DNA from: Umezawaea beigongshangensis
GTDB lineage: Bacteria > Actinomycetota > Actinomycetes > Mycobacteriales > Pseudonocardiaceae
Assembly (NCBI RefSeq): GCF_016464305.1
Contig: NZ_JAEIOJ010000009.1
Location: forward strand, 248,001-312,000
Direction of reading: 5' to 3'
DNA length: 64,000 bases
In this document: positions 31,691 to 41,383 of the stretch, piece after piece
Numbering within the stretch: the stretch's first letter is position 1
Layout: every line of letters starts with the position of its first letter
Position numbers and translations under genes: made by a program
Notes under the pieces: generated by a model
The model's input: only the letters and a program-made list of their open reading frames with translations
Database searches by the model: none
Told to the model about the DNA's origin: nothing

Positions 31691-33724
31691 TCAGCCGATC
31701 CCGGGGACGAGTCGCACGAGCAGGTCGATGAGCCAGATCCCGGCGAACGGGGTGATCACGCCGCCGACGCCGTAGAGCAGGAGGTTGCGCCGCAGCAGCG
31801 CGGAGGCGCTGGAGGGCCTGTACCGCACGCCGCGCAGGGCCAGCGGGACGAGCGCCACGACGATCAGCGCGTTGAAGATCACCGCGGACAGGATCGCCGA
31901 CTGCGGCGAGTCCAGGCGCATGACGTTGAGCCGGTCGAGCTGGGGGTGGATGCCCGCGAACATCGCGGGGAGGATCGCGAAGTACTTCGCCAGGTCGTTG
32001 GCCAAGGAGAACGTGGTCAGCGCTCCCCTGGTGATCAGCAGCTGCTTGCCGATCTCCACGATCTCGATCAGCTTCGTCGGGTCGGAGTCCAGGTCCACCA
32101 TGTTCCCGGCCTCCTTGGCGGCCGAGGTGCCGGTGTTCATGGCCACGCCCACGTCCGACTGGGCCAGGGCGGGCGCGTCGTTGGTGCCGTCCCCGGTCAT
32201 CGCGACCAGCTTGCCGCTGTCCTGCTCGCGGCGGATCAGGGCCATCTTGTCCTCGGGCCTGGCCTCGGCGAGGAAGTCGTCCACCCCCGCCTCCGCCGCG
32301 ATCGCCCTCGCGGTCAGCGGGTTGTCGCCGGTGACCATGACCGTGCGGATGCCCATGGCGCGCAGTTCGGCGAAGCGCTCCCTCGTGCCGGGCTTGACCA
32401 CGTCGGACAGCCGGACGACCCCGAGGACCCGGTCGTCCTCGGCCACCACCAGCGGTGTGCCGCCCCGCGTGCTGATCTCGTCCACGACGGCCCTCGTGTC
32501 CGCGTCGAGGGTGAAGGCGCTCGCCGCGCCCTTGCGCACACGACGGCCGTCCAGGTCGATGCCGCTCAGGCGGGTCTGCGCGGTGAACGGGACGAACTCG
32601 CCGGTCTTCTCCCGCTCGTCCGGTTCGGCGGGCAGGCCGTACCGCCGCACGCACAGCTCGACGACGCTGCGGCCCTCGGGGGTGCCGTCGGCCAGCGACG
32701 ACAGCCGTGCGGCGCGCGCCAGTTCTTCCTCGCTCGTGCCGCGCACCGGGACGAACTCGGTGGCCCGCCGGTTGCCCCACGTGATGGTGCCGGTCTTGTC
32801 CAGCAGCAGGGTGTCGACGTCGCCGGCGGCTTCGACGGCCCTGCCGGAGGTGGCGAGCACGTTGCGCTGCACCAGCCGGTCCATGCCCGCGATGCCGATC
32901 GCCGACAGCAGCGCGCCGATCGTGGTGGGGATCAGGCACACCAGCAGCGCGGTCAGCACGATCACCGACTGCTCGCCGCCGGAGTGGATCGCGAACGGTT
33001 GCAGCGCCACCACCGCGAGCAGGAAGACGATCGTCAACGTGGACAGCAGGATCGTCAGGGCGACCTCGTTCGGCGTCTTCTGCCGCTGCGCGCCCTCGAC
33101 CAGACCGATCATCCGGTCCACGAAGGACTCACCGGGTTTCGTGGTGATCCGCACGACGATCCGGTCGGACAGCACCGCCGTGCCGCCGGTCACCGCCGAA
33201 CGGTCGCCTCCTGACTCGCGGATCACCGGCGCGGACTCGCCGGTGATCGCGGACTCGTCCACGGTCGCGATGCCCTCGACCACGTCGCCGTCGCCGGGGA
33301 TCACCTCGCCGGCCTCGACCACGACCAGGTCGCCGACCCGGAGAGCGGTGCCGGGCACGGACTCCCCGGTCGTGAGGCGTGCGACCGCGTCCCCCCTGGT
33401 CCGGCGCAGCGATTCGGCCTGCGCCTTGCCGCGTCCCTCGGCCACGGCCTCGGCCAGGCCCGCGAACAGGACCGTGAGCCACAGCCACACCGCCACCGCG
33501 ACGGTGAAGACGTCCGGGTCGGCGGCGGCGAACACCGTGACCAGGATCGACCCGGCCCAGACGACGAACACGACCGGGTTGCGGAGCTGGTGGCGGGGGT
33601 GCAGTTTGCGCAGCGCGTCGGGGAGGGAGACGAGGAGCTGCCGGGGGTGGAACACGCCCGCGGAGACCTGGCGGCCGCGGCTCTCGCCGGGGCTCCGCGT
33701 CGGGGCGTCGGTTGTCGTGGTCAC
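31691..33724 (-). CDS. kdpB: Potassium-transporting P-type ATPase KdpB
   Basis: 677 residues from a GTG that overlaps the kdpA stop (GTGA). P-type ATPase landmarks: TGES actuator loop, LLLDKTGT phosphorylation motif with D309, MVTGDNPLT and [13 protein letters not shown]. It couples ATP hydrolysis to K+ import through KdpA. About 7 membrane segments. Starting within a run of overlapping genes implies strict co-translation. Confidence 0.97.
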   Translation of the reverse strand: MTTTTDAPTRSPGESRGRQVSAGVFHPRQLLVSLPDALRKLHPRHQLRNPVVFVVWAGSILVTVFAAADPDVFTVAVAVWLWLTVLFAGLAEAVAEGRGKAQAESLRRTRGDAVARLTTGESVPGTALRVGDLVVVEAGEVIPGDGDVVEGIATVDESAITGESAPVIRESGGDRSAVTGGTAVLSDRIVVRITTKPGESFVDRMIGLVEGAQRQKTPNEVALTILLSTLTIVFLLAVVALQPFAIHSGGEQSVIVLTALLVCLIPTTIGALLSAIGIAGMDRLVQRNVLATSGRAVEAAGDVDTLLLDKTGTITWGNRRATEFVPVRGTSEEELARAARLSSLADGTPEGRSVVELCVRRYGLPAEPDEREKTGEFVPFTAQTRLSGIDLDGRRVRKGAASAFTLDADTRAVVDEISTRGGTPLVVAEDDRVLGVVRLSDVVKPGTRERFAELRAMGIRTVMVTGDNPLTARAIAAEAGVDDFLAEARPEDKMALIRREQDSGKLVAMTGDGTNDAPALAQSDVGVAMNTGTSAAKEAGNMVDLDSDPTKLIEIVEIGKQLLITRGALTTFSLANDLAKYFAILPAMFAGIHPQLDRLNVMRLDSPQSAILSAVIFNALIVVALVPLALRGVRYRPSSASALLRRNLLLYGVGGVITPFAGIWLIDLLVRLVPGIG

Positions 33725-35343
33725 AGCAGGGCCTCCGCGATGGGACCGAGAGCGAGTGCGGGAACGAAGGTGAGCGCGGCGACCAGCACGATCGCCCCGC
33801 CGAGCAGGGTCGCGAACAGCGGACCGGTGGTGGGCAGCGTTCCCGCCGTGACCGGGACCTTCTTCTGCGCGGCCAGGGAACCGGCGAGGCACAGCACGGC
33901 GACGATCGGCACGAACCGGCCGAACGCCATGCACACGGCCAGGGACGCCTGGAACCAGTCGCCGGTGACGGTGATGCCGGCGAACGCGCTGCCGTTGTTG
34001 TTCGACGCGGAGGCGTAGGCGTAGAGGATCTCCGACAGGCCGTGCGCTCCCGAGTTGGTCAGCGCCTCCCGCGTGGAGGGCAGGACCGCGGCGATGCCCG
34101 CGCCGACCAGGACCAGCGCGGGCATCGCCAGGATCGAGACCGCGGCGGCGGTCACCTCGCGCTGGCCGAGCTTCTTGCCCAGGTACTCCGGTGTGCGGCC
34201 GACCATCAGGCCGGCGAGGAACATCGCGATCACCGACATCACCAGGACGCTGTAGAGACCCGTGCCCACACCGCCCGGTGTCATCTCGCCGAACAGCATG
34301 TTCAGCAGCGTGCCGCCGCCACCCAGACCGGTGAAGCTGTCGTGCATCGAGTTGACCGCGCCGGTGGACGTGGCCGTGGTGGTGTTGGCGAACAACGCGC
34401 TCGACGGGATGCCGAAGCGGAGTTCCTTGCCCTCCAGGGGGCGCAGGCCGCTCGCCTCCGCCGCCCAGATCACCCCGAGCACCGCCGTCCACAGCACGCC
34501 CATCACGCCGAGCAGGACGTGGCCCTGCCTGCGGTCGCCGACCATCGTGCCGAACGTGCGGGTCAGCGACACCGGGATCAGCAGGATCAGGAAGACCTCG
34601 ATCAGGTTGGTCCAGCCGCTGGGGTTCTCGAAGGGGTGCGCGGAGTTGGCGTTGAGGACACCGCCGCCGTTGGTGCCCAGCTCCTTGATCGCCTCCTGGC
34701 TGGCGACCGGCGCGGTGGCGACGGTGTGCCCGTCGACGTCCACACCGGACTCCAGGCTCATCACCACGCCCGAGGCCACCAGCACGATCGCGAACACGAA
34801 CGCCACCGGCAGCAGGACGCGCAGGGTGCCTCGGGTCAGGTCGACCCAGAAGTTCCCCAGCCGGTCGGCCCGGCTGCGGGTGAACCCGCGGACCAGTGCG
34901 ACGGCGACCGCCATGCCCACGGCGCCGGACACGAAGTTCTGCACCGTGAGACCCACCATCTGCACGGTGTGGCCCATGACCGTCTCGGGCACGTAGGACT
35001 GCCAGTTGGTGTTGGTCACGAAGCTGATCGCGGTGTTGAACGCCGTGCTCGTCGGAACGTCGCCGCGCCCGTGGTCGAACGGGAGGACCGACTGGGTCCG
35101 TTGCAGGACGAACAGCAGGACCACACCGACGAAGGAGAACCCGAGCACGGCCCTGGCGTAGGTTCCCCACCTCTGCTCGGAATCGGGGTCGACCCGCGCG
35201 ACGCGGTAGACCGCGCGCTCGATCCTCGTGTGCTCGGAGCCGGTGTAGACGCGGGCCACGTGGTCGCCGAACGGCCGGTGCACCACGGCCAGGGCGACCA
35301 CCAGCACGCCGACCTGGAGCAGGCCGGCCGCGGTCGAGGACAT
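33721..35343 (-). CDS. kdpA: Potassium-transporting ATPase, channel-like subunit KdpA
   Basis: 540 residues, about ten membrane segments. The family selectivity-filter regions are visible ([34 protein letters not shown]). The ATG shares one base with the kdpF stop. It binds and conducts K+ in the inner membrane complex. Confidence 0.97.
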   Translation of the reverse strand: MSSTAAGLLQVGVLVVALAVVHRPFGDHVARVYTGSEHTRIERAVYRVARVDPDSEQRWGTYARAVLGFSFVGVVLLFVLQRTQSVLPFDHGRGDVPTSTAFNTAISFVTNTNWQSYVPETVMGHTVQMVGLTVQNFVSGAVGMAVAVALVRGFTRSRADRLGNFWVDLTRGTLRVLLPVAFVFAIVLVASGVVMSLESGVDVDGHTVATAPVASQEAIKELGTNGGGVLNANSAHPFENPSGWTNLIEVFLILLIPVSLTRTFGTMVGDRRQGHVLLGVMGVLWTAVLGVIWAAEASGLRPLEGKELRFGIPSSALFANTTTATSTGAVNSMHDSFTGLGGGGTLLNMLFGEMTPGGVGTGLYSVLVMSVIAMFLAGLMVGRTPEYLGKKLGQREVTAAAVSILAMPALVLVGAGIAAVLPSTREALTNSGAHGLSEILYAYASASNNNGSAFAGITVTGDWFQASLAVCMAFGRFVPIVAVLCLAGSLAAQKKVPVTAGTLPTTGPLFATLLGGAIVLVAALTFVPALALGPIAEALL

Positions 35344-35444
35344 CAGAACTTCTCCGGCCTGATCAGAGCGACGAACAGGTAGCCGATCAACACCAGGGCG
35401 AGCACGCCGCCGACGACGTTCGCCACCGTCCCCGTGCCGTTCAC
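35343..35444 (-). CDS. kdpF: Potassium-transporting ATPase small subunit KdpF
   Basis: 33 residues from a GTG at 35444 with GGAG 5 nt upstream. One membrane helix ([19 protein letters not shown]) followed by the conserved RPEKF end. KdpF stabilises the complex in the membrane. Its GTG overlaps the stop of the upstream 27-residue ORF, and its stop overlaps the kdpA ATG. Confidence 0.9.
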   Translation of the reverse strand: MNGTGTVANVVGGVLALVLIGYLFVALIRPEKF

Positions 35445-35524
35445 AACTTCTCCAGACCGCGCACCGTCAGCGCCAGCAACAGGAACACACCGATCAGCAG
35501 CAACGCGTAGGCCAGGTCGGCCAC
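35441..35524 (-). CDS. 27-residue single-helix membrane peptide leading the kdp operon
   Basis: A GTG at 35524, preceded by GGAAGGGAG, encodes a peptide that begins MADLAYALLLIGVFLLLALTV and ends RGLEKL: one hydrophobic helix with a basic C-terminus. It overlaps kdpF by 4 nt (GTGA). Similar short ORFs precede kdpF in other actinobacteria, as I recall, and are usually left unannotated. It may be an extra accessory subunit or a translational coupler. Confidence 0.7.
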   Translation of the reverse strand: MADLAYALLLIGVFLLLALTVRGLEKL

Positions 35525-35549
35525 GACCGCGCTCCCTTCCGACTCCGAG

Positions 35550-35568
35550 CGGTTCACCCGATGAACCG
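35550..35568. promoter_or_regulatory. Palindrome upstream of the kdp operon, candidate operator
   Basis: CGGTTCA-CCCGA-TGAACCG, perfect 7-bp arms, 25 nt upstream of the first kdp start codon. It could be a repressor or KdpE-like site, or a 5'-UTR hairpin. No kdpD/kdpE genes lie in the window. Confidence 0.45.
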
Positions 35569-35780
35569 CAACGCCGAAAGAGTGCGGCACGACGTGCGTC
35601 GTCCCGGATCGCCTGACGGGTCCTTGACGCCGTCACGCAGGACCTTTGCGCCGTGTTGACGGCCGAGCGACGTGGGTCACCCGGTTCCGCCGCCCGCGGA
35701 CTCGCGCCGCGACCGCTGCTCGGTGGTGCCGCGCCGGGGAGGAGCGGACCCCGGTGCGCGGGTGCCCGGCCTCCGCCGGG

Positions 35781-35951
35781 TCAGCGCACGGTCGGCAGCC
35801 CGGCCGCGGTGGCGGCGATCGTGCGCCGCAACGTCGGCCGGAACGGCGGGAACACCCGTGCGATCTCCGGTTCGCGGTCGTACAGCTGCCGCAGCGCCTC
35901 CGGGGGGCGGGTCAGCGGGAACAGCTTCGCGACGAACGCGCTGGCGGCCAT
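35781..35951 (-). pseudogene. Short coding remnant, family not recognised
   Basis: The minus frame from the ATG at about 35,951 (possibly extending up to 36,010) has strong coding-type third-position GC and reads MAASAFVAKLFPLTRPPEAL ... ending GLPTVR. About 57 residues with no recognisable domain. It faces away from the NTF2-like fragment at 36,025; both look like halves of disrupted genes. Confidence 0.4.
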
Positions 35952-36024
35952 GACCAGGGAAGCTCCGTCAGCGCTGGTCAGCTGCGGGCAGGCGACGGCG
36001 ATCTGCTGACCGACGGTGAAGTAG

Positions 36025-36297
36025 GTGTGCTTCGGCGCGATGACCTTCGACGTGTACGACCGGGTGATCGACGAGGTCCGCGGCCGGGCGACGATCCGGT
36101 GGGCGTGCCGGCTGGACCTGACCGGGACGCGCGGTCGGCGCGCGCTGCCGCCGCTGCGGTGGTTCGCCCGCCTCCGCCACGGCGGCCGTGTGCAGTGGCA
36201 CGGCCCGGACGTCTTCCACGTGGACACCGCCGGAAGGATCACCGGCAAGTTCACCTGCGCGACCTTCCGCCTGCCGCTCTGGGAACGGGGGCACTGA
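36025..36297 (+). pseudogene. C-terminal fragment of an NTF2-like (SnoaL/ketosteroid isomerase fold) protein
   Basis: About 85 residues: MTFDVYDRVIDEVRGRATIRW ... VQWHGPDVFHVDTAGRITGKFTCATF. The WHGPDVFHVDTAGRI strand pair is the typical SnoaL-like C-terminal half; these proteins are normally 130-150 residues, so the N-terminal helices are missing. An in-frame stop lies just upstream. The reading frame has good codon bias, so the truncation looks recent, or the gene starts at the GTG/ATG here as a short variant. Confidence 0.5.
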
Positions 36298-36376
36298 CGC
36301 CGATCGCGCCCACCGGGACGGACGTGGCGCGGGCGGGGCTCGCCGAAGTCCTCCGGAGGAGCGCCGGCGGTGACCT

Positions 36377-37348
36377 TCACAGCCAGTCGCGGCGCTTGAA
36401 CATCGTGTACAGGCCGCCGGAGACGACGACCAGCAGCGTGGTGGAGGCCCAGAAGCCCCAGGGCTGCTCCGCGCCGGGATAGGGGACGTTCTGGCCGTAG
36501 AAGCCGGTGATCGCGGTGGGGACGGCGATGATGGCGGCCCATCCCGTCACCCTCTTCATGATCATGTTGAGACGGTTGCTCTGGATGTTGAGCTGGGTCT
36601 CGCGGATCGTGGCGACGAGTTCGCGCAACGACTCCGTCCACTCGGTCGCGCGCAGGACGTGGTCGTAGACGTCCTGGAAGTAGGGGCGCATCTGCTCGTC
36701 GACGAGGTGGTGGTCGCGGCGCATCACCGTGTTGACCACCTCGCGCATCGGCAGCACGACCTTGCGCAGCGTCACCAGCGACTTGCGCAGGGCCAGGGAG
36801 CGGCGCTGCACGTCGGTGTTGTCGACCTGCTCGGAGAACACGCTCTCCTCCAGGTCCTCGATCTGCCCGTCGAGGGACTGCACCGCCTCGAAGTGCCCGT
36901 CGACCACGTAGTCCAGCAGGCCGTGCAGCAGGAACCCCGTGCCGCCCTTGGCGAGTTCGGCGGAGCCGTTCCAGCGGGAGACGACGGCCTCGATGTCGAA
37001 GTGGTCGTCCTTGCGCACGGTCACCAGGGCGCGCGGGGTCAGGAACGCGGCCAGTTCCGAGGTCACCAGGTGCCCCGAGCCGGCGTCCAGGCGCACCGCG
37101 TAGGCGGTGAGGAAGGCGTGGGAGTCGTAGAGGTCGAGCTTGGGACGCTGGTGCTCGTGCACGGCGTCCTCCACGGCCAGGGCGTGCAGGCCGAGCTCCT
37201 CCGCGATCACCGCCAGGTCGGCTTCGGTGGGAGCGCAGAAGTCCATCCACACCGTGGCGTCCGGATCTCGCAGGTGCTCGGAGGTGTCGGCGACGGGGAA
37301 GTCCTCGGACTCCAGAACACCGTTGCGGTACAGACGCGTGCGTGCCAC
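36377..37348 (-). CDS. CorA-family magnesium/cobalt transporter (GQN variant)
   Basis: 323 residues from a GTG at 37348. A long N-terminal cytoplasmic domain (HEHQRPKLDLYDSHAFLTAYAV, the stalk helix region LVATIRETQLNIQSNRLNMIMKRVT) is followed by two C-terminal membrane helices. The signature loop after TM1 reads YGQN instead of the classic YGMN, followed by VPYPGAEQ. Mg2+ or another divalent cation is the expected substrate, but the loop change means selectivity is not assured. It is divergent from the alpha/beta hydrolase gene. Confidence 0.92.
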   Translation of the reverse strand: MARTRLYRNGVLESEDFPVADTSEHLRDPDATVWMDFCAPTEADLAVIAEELGLHALAVEDAVHEHQRPKLDLYDSHAFLTAYAVRLDAGSGHLVTSELAAFLTPRALVTVRKDDHFDIEAVVSRWNGSAELAKGGTGFLLHGLLDYVVDGHFEAVQSLDGQIEDLEESVFSEQVDNTDVQRRSLALRKSLVTLRKVVLPMREVVNTVMRRDHHLVDEQMRPYFQDVYDHVLRATEWTESLRELVATIRETQLNIQSNRLNMIMKRVTGWAAIIAVPTAITGFYGQNVPYPGAEQPWGFWASTTLLVVVSGGLYTMFKRRDWL

Positions 37349-37483
37349 GGGAGCGGATCGTAGTCCCACCGGCGCACCACCCGGCACGACAGCACCCCCA
37401 CGGCCGCGGACGAGGTCGGTGCGGTGCGACACGACCCGCCGCCGTGCTTGACGGGTCGTCGCCCGCTCGCCAGACTCCCGGCC

Positions 37484-38242
37484 ATGACACCTCGCCCCGT
37501 CGTCGTCGGGACGGGCCCGCGGCACGTCCTCGCCCTGCACGGCTGGTTCGGTTCCGCGACCGGGTGGGGCCCGTTCGCCGAACTGCTGGACGGCGACCGG
37601 TACTCCGTCGCCTTCGTCGACTACCGCGGGTACGGCGCTCGACGAGGCGAGACCGGTTCCTTCACGCTCGCCGAGATCGCGACCGACGCCCTGGCCGCGG
37701 CCGACGGACTCGGGTGGTCGGACTTCGCGGTGATGGGCCACTCCATGGGCGGGACCGCGATGCAGCGCGTGCTGGCCGACGCGCCGGACCGGGTGCGCGG
37801 CCTGCTCGGCATCAGCCCCGTCCCGTCCACGGGTGTGCCGTTCGACGACCGGGGCTGGCAGCTGTTCAGCAGCGCCGCCGAGGACCCGGCGAGCCGGTAC
37901 GCCATCGTCGACCTCACCACGGGCAACCGGCTGTCCCCGACGTGGATCGACCGCGTGGTGCGGTTCTCGCTCGCCCAGTCCGACGTCTCCGCCTTCGCCG
38001 CCTACCTGGATGCCTGGGCGAGGACCGACTTCGCCGACGAGGTGAACGGCAACCCCGTGCCGGTCCAGGTCGTGGTCGGCGAGCACGATCCCGCCCTCGG
38101 CGCGTCCGTCGTGGAGCAGACCTTCCTCCAGCAGTTCCCGAACGCGGCGCTCGAAGTGCTGCCCAACGCCGGGCACTACGCGATGTTCGAGACGCCGGTC
38201 GCGCTGCTGACCTGCGCCGAGCGGTTCTTCGACGGGCTCTGA
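37484..38242 (+). CDS. Alpha/beta hydrolase
   Basis: 252 residues, ATG at 37484. The catalytic triad can be assigned: S87 in GHSMGG, D202 in VVGEHDPALG and H231 in NAGHYAMFE. The oxyanion HGWFGSATGW motif is near the N-terminus. There is no signal peptide, so it is a cytoplasmic esterase or C-C hydrolase. The substrate is unknown and there is no operon context. Confidence 0.92.
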   Translation: MTPRPVVVGTGPRHVLALHGWFGSATGWGPFAELLDGDRYSVAFVDYRGYGARRGETGSFTLAEIATDALAAADGLGWSDFAVMGHSMGGTAMQRVLADAPDRVRGLLGISPVPSTGVPFDDRGWQLFSSAAEDPASRYAIVDLTTGNRLSPTWIDRVVRFSLAQSDVSAFAAYLDAWARTDFADEVNGNPVPVQVVVGEHDPALGASVVEQTFLQQFPNAALEVLPNAGHYAMFETPVALLTCAERFFDGL

Positions 38243-38376
38243 CGAGCAGGGGCACGCACCCCGCCGCGCGCTGGCCGCTGTCGCGCCACGCCGGCTGTCG
38301 ACTCGTCACGCGCCCGTAACGCCGCGCGGAACACGCTGTGGTCGTCCGAATTCCGGGGGACGAAGTGGAGGACGAC

Positions 38377-38844
38377 GTGCGACGTCGACAGCTGTACCCG
38401 ATCCTGGCCGCGAGCATCCTGGCGCTGGGCGGTGTCGCCGGCGCGGGCAGCGCCTCGGCCGCCACCCCGTGCACCATCGGCCCCGGCGTGACGCAGAACG
38501 ACACCACCGTGTTCGGTTCCGGCGGCAACGACACGATCGACTGCACCAGCGCCGATCCCGGCAAGACCGTCCACGGCGGCGGCGGCAACGACACCATCAC
38601 CGGCACCGCCTACCGCGACACCCTCAACGGAGGCGACGGCAACGACACCCTCACCGGCGGGGTCGGCAACGACACCCTCAACGGAAACCTCGGCATCGAC
38701 ACGCTCAACGGCTCGGCCGGCAACGACACGCTCAGAGGCCCCGGCGGCGACTCCGCCGAGGACACCCTCAACGGCGGCGACGACACCGACTCCTGCGGTC
38801 CCGTCGGCGTTCCCCCGGACCTCCGCACCAGTTGCGAGTCGTAG
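38377..38844 (+). CDS. Secreted RTX-like calcium-binding repeat protein
   Basis: 155 residues from a GTG with GGAGG 6 nt upstream. The signal peptide is [18 protein letters not shown]..., cleaved near SASA. The mature protein contains at least five GGxGNDTL-type nonapeptides ([31 protein letters not shown]), the calcium-binding parallel beta-roll motif. There is no attached enzyme domain. Two cysteines in each terminal region may form disulfides. The role is unknown; Ca2+-triggered folding outside the cell is implied by the family. Confidence 0.88.
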   Translation: MRRRQLYPILAASILALGGVAGAGSASAATPCTIGPGVTQNDTTVFGSGGNDTIDCTSADPGKTVHGGGGNDTITGTAYRDTLNGGDGNDTLTGGVGNDTLNGNLGIDTLNGSAGNDTLRGPGGDSAEDTLNGGDDTDSCGPVGVPPDLRTSCES

Positions 38845-38980
38845 CACCGGGGATTCGCGCAGAGGCTCACCCGGCCGTCACGTGTGCCGGCCGGGTGGGC
38901 CTCGTCGTCGCGGGCGGTGCGGCGGGGACCGGTGACGACCGGCGGCCGAGGTCCTCGACGGCGGCCCCGCACCCGGCTCG

Positions 38981-39290
38981 TCAGGGCGTTCCGCTCGCGG
39001 TGAAGCTCTCGGCTCCCAGCACGTTCAGCAGAGCCGGGGCCTCGGCGTCGCGAGATCCCGGCGGCGCGCTGTGGAGCACGAGACGCTGGTCCCGGTCGGC
39101 GAGTGCGAGTGCGTCGCAGTCGACGGTGATCTCCCCGACGACCGGGTGCCGGAAGGTCTTCCTGAGCATCGGCCCCGCGTGCACGTCGTGCCGCTCCCAC
39201 AGCCGCGCGAACTCCGGGCTGCCGTCGCGCAGTTCGTCGACGAGGCCGGTCACCACGGGGTCGCACGGGTACCGCGCGAGCATCCGCGCC
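38981..39290 (-). pseudogene. C-terminal fragment of an XRE/MmyB-like transcriptional regulator
   Basis: About 100 residues: ARMLARYPCDPVVTGLVDELR, SPEFARLWERHDV, then TFRHPVVGEITVDCDALALAD and a short acidic end. This is the MmyB-like ligand-binding domain found behind the HTH of actinobacterial XRE regulators. The HTH and half of the sensor domain are absent; the sequence runs directly into an SDR fragment on the opposite strand at about 39,290. Confidence 0.75.
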
Positions 39291-39829
39291 GCGGTCGACC
39301 GCGTCGAGGAGCTGTACGGACGGCTCGACGGTGCCTTCGACAACGGCGCGGCGCTCCAGCGGCCCGGCCGCTCGACACCACCGGCGACGAGGACGTCGAC
39401 GAGCAGTTCGCGGTGAACTTCCGGGCGCACTGGACCGCCACGACCTCCGAGGCCGCGCTGATGCGGCGCAACGGCGGCGGGGCGATCGTCAACAACTCCA
39501 GCATCGGCAGCCGCCGCGCGAACCCGGAACTGCCCGCCTGCGGGGCCACGAAGCGCGCGCTCAACAGCATCACCGAGACCGCGGCCGTGACCCGGGCCCG
39601 CGAGGGCGTCCGCGTCGACGGCATCACGCCGGGTGGTACCGCGACGGCGATGTTCGACGCGTGGGAGACGGCCACCCCCGGTGTCGTCGCACGCGTCAGC
39701 GCGTCGACCCCGCTCGGCCGGATGGCCGAGCCGCGCGAGATCGCCGACGCTGCGGCGTGGCTGCTCAGCGACCGGGCGTCGATGGTGACCGGCGCGATCC
39801 TGCCGGTCGACGGCGGCCTGGGCGCCTGA
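39291..39829 (+). pseudogene. Short-chain dehydrogenase/reductase, 5'-truncated and frameshifted
   Basis: It begins in mid-fold (VDRVEELYGRLDGAFDN), shifts frame near 39,365 (one base short), then continues NFRAHWTATTSEAALM, NNSSIGSRRANPELPACGATK (S, and a C replacing the catalytic Y position of YxxxK), and ends WLLSDRASMVTGAILPVDGG. The Rossmann TGxxxGIG strand is missing. An intact SDR is about 250 residues; about 180 remain here. Confidence 0.8.
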
Positions 39830-39912
39830 GAGGTCCGTCCGGTTCGTGCCGCGGCGCCGAGCTCCACGAGCCGATGCGGCCCGTGGAGTTCCGCCGGCCG
39901 TCCGCGCGGAGG

Positions 39913-40110
39913 TCACCGGACGTGCATCGATCGCCACGCCCGGTGACCCCGCCACCAGGGGACGACGCCGTCGTCCTGGAAGAACGAGCCGGTCGGGCCG
40001 CCGTCTGGCGGGGTGGCGAGCCGGATCGCCGCGGCCGCGCCCCGCTCGGGGGTGCGGGGCGCCCGGAAGCCGGTGAAGGTGGGCGCGGACCACGAACTGC
40101 TGGGCGGCTC
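39913..40110 (-). pseudogene. C-terminal fragment of a second SDR-family gene
   Basis: The minus frame reads TGFRAPRTPERGAAAAIRLA then PPDGGPTGSFFQDDGVVPW, the usual end of actinobacterial SDRs of the carbonyl-reductase-like type. It runs past the usual VPW end for a few residues to a stop at 39913. All upstream SDR sequence is missing; a LysR fragment on the other strand begins within 30-40 nt. Confidence 0.65.
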
Positions 40111-40137
40111 CTCGACGCCCACGCCGCCGAGCCCGGT

Positions 40138-40413
40138 GCGGCCGAGGTCGAGGTGCTGCTGTGCGGGATCGGCGAGCAGGGGCAGCTCGTGCGCGACGTC
40201 CCCGCGTCGGCCCGTGCCCGGCTGCGGGCGGGGCACGCCGCCGTCCCCCTGATCGACGCACCCGACGTCACCACCCCCGTCATCGGGCCGCCGCGCAGCC
40301 GCTCCCCCGCCCTCGCCGGGTTGATCCGCACGGCCGCCGGTTGCGAGACAGCGGTCGAGGCCCGTCAGTCCAGGCAGAACTCGTTGCCCTCGGGGTCGGT
40401 CATCACGATGTGA
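40138..40413 (+). pseudogene. C-terminal fragment of a LysR-type regulator
   Basis: Plus frame with good codon bias: EVEVLLCGIGEQGQLVRDV then RLRAGHAAVPLIDAPDV and RSRSPALAGLIRTA. This matches the last 60-70 residues of LysR substrate-binding domains from SDR-linked regulators. There is no DNA-binding domain. The 3' end overlaps the convergent VOC gene. Confidence 0.5.
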
Positions 40414-40826
40414 CCGGCGCTCGTCGGAGGAGCGGGCTCGTGGCGGCTCACCCTCGTCGCGCCCAGCGCGACGAGCCGTTCGCACTCGGCCTCCAGCGCC
40501 GTCATCCGCTCCTCCCCCCGCAGCCCCGGAGCGGCGCGGACGTCGAGGTGGACGCGGTTCTTGGTGACCTTGTCCTCCGGCACCCGCTGGAAGAACAGCC
40601 GCGGGCCGCTCCCGTCCGGGTCCTCGACAGCCGAACTGGTGTTGCGCTGCTCCTCCGGAACGCCGAGCCGCGCGAGGAAGTCGTCCCAGGCGGCGAGCGG
40701 ATCGGCGCCCTCGGGCAGGTCGACTCCGGGCGGGGCGGGGTGCACGTAGCGCAGCGCGTCGCGCCAGAAGGAGGACAGCGCACGCGGGTCGTGGGCGTCG
40801 AAGGTGATCTGGACCTGACGGCTCAT
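40365..40826 (-). CDS. VOC-family (glyoxalase-like) protein
   Basis: 153 residues, ATG at 40826. Reads VQITFDAHDPRALSSFWRDAL at the start, RLFFQRVPEDKVTKNRVHLDV in the middle and HIVMTDPEGNEFCLD at the end, the standard glyoxalase-like single-domain pattern common in actinomycetes. The substrate is unknown. It is intact, unlike its left-hand neighbours. Confidence 0.88.
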   Translation of the reverse strand: MSRQVQITFDAHDPRALSSFWRDALRYVHPAPPGVDLPEGADPLAAWDDFLARLGVPEEQRNTSSAVEDPDGSGPRLFFQRVPEDKVTKNRVHLDVRAAPGLRGEERMTALEAECERLVALGATRVSRHEPAPPTSAGHIVMTDPEGNEFCLD

Positions 40827-41383
40827 CGGGTTGCTCCGTTCACAGCGGGGTCGTGTGCGGCCGGGACCAGCCTGGCACCTCCAGCGGACGGGAACGGTCC
40901 GCGTTCTCCGGGAGGACGGGCGGCGTGGACGGCGAGCGGGGTAGGACGGCGCGGGGTCCTGCCCCACGGCCCGGTCGCCTCCGACCGGCGCTGGTACCTC
41001 TGCGCCCGCGACCTCGACGCCGTCTCCTGCCCGTGCTCCGGGCTGGTCCCGGTGTGCGCGGACGTGCGCGCGACGAGCTGCTCTGACGAGCCGGTCACCG
41101 TGCCCGAGGCGTCCCGGCCGCGAACGTCGTCAGAACACCTTTCCAGCGGGAAAGGAGAACACGGCAGCACTGTTCCACGATCGGGTGAAATGAGATTTCC
41201 GCACGGTGATCCGCTACTCGGCCGTTGACCATGCACACCGGGCTTCACCTGCACCGACGCGACAACTGAATGACGTTGTGCGCATTTGTGAGGACAGCCT
41301 TTCCTCAGTGGTTCCGTGTTGCGACGGCACCACCGCGGTGTCACGGTTTCGTCCACTGACGCCCACCAACACGAGGAGCTGTC
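40827..41383. other. Intergenic region with a possible WYL-domain scrap
   Basis: No confident gene. A plus-strand stretch near 40,965-41,085 reads LPHGPVASDRRWYLCARDLD with coding-type bias, reminiscent of the start of a WYL ligand-binding domain, then ends at a stop. A small hairpin (CCTTTC/GAAAGG, 41138-41155) follows. The lower-GC stretch 41,200-41,340 probably holds the promoter of the DUF1540 gene. Confidence 0.35.

Noticed and set aside
31691-35170. A single 1159-codon minus frame spanning kdpB and most of kdpA
   Set aside because: The right-hand half is the wrong frame for kdpA; the GTGA overlap at 33,721-33,724 and KdpA motifs in the other frame show two genes.
40965-41085. Possible WYL-domain fragment
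   Set aside because: Only about 20 suggestive residues; too short to call.
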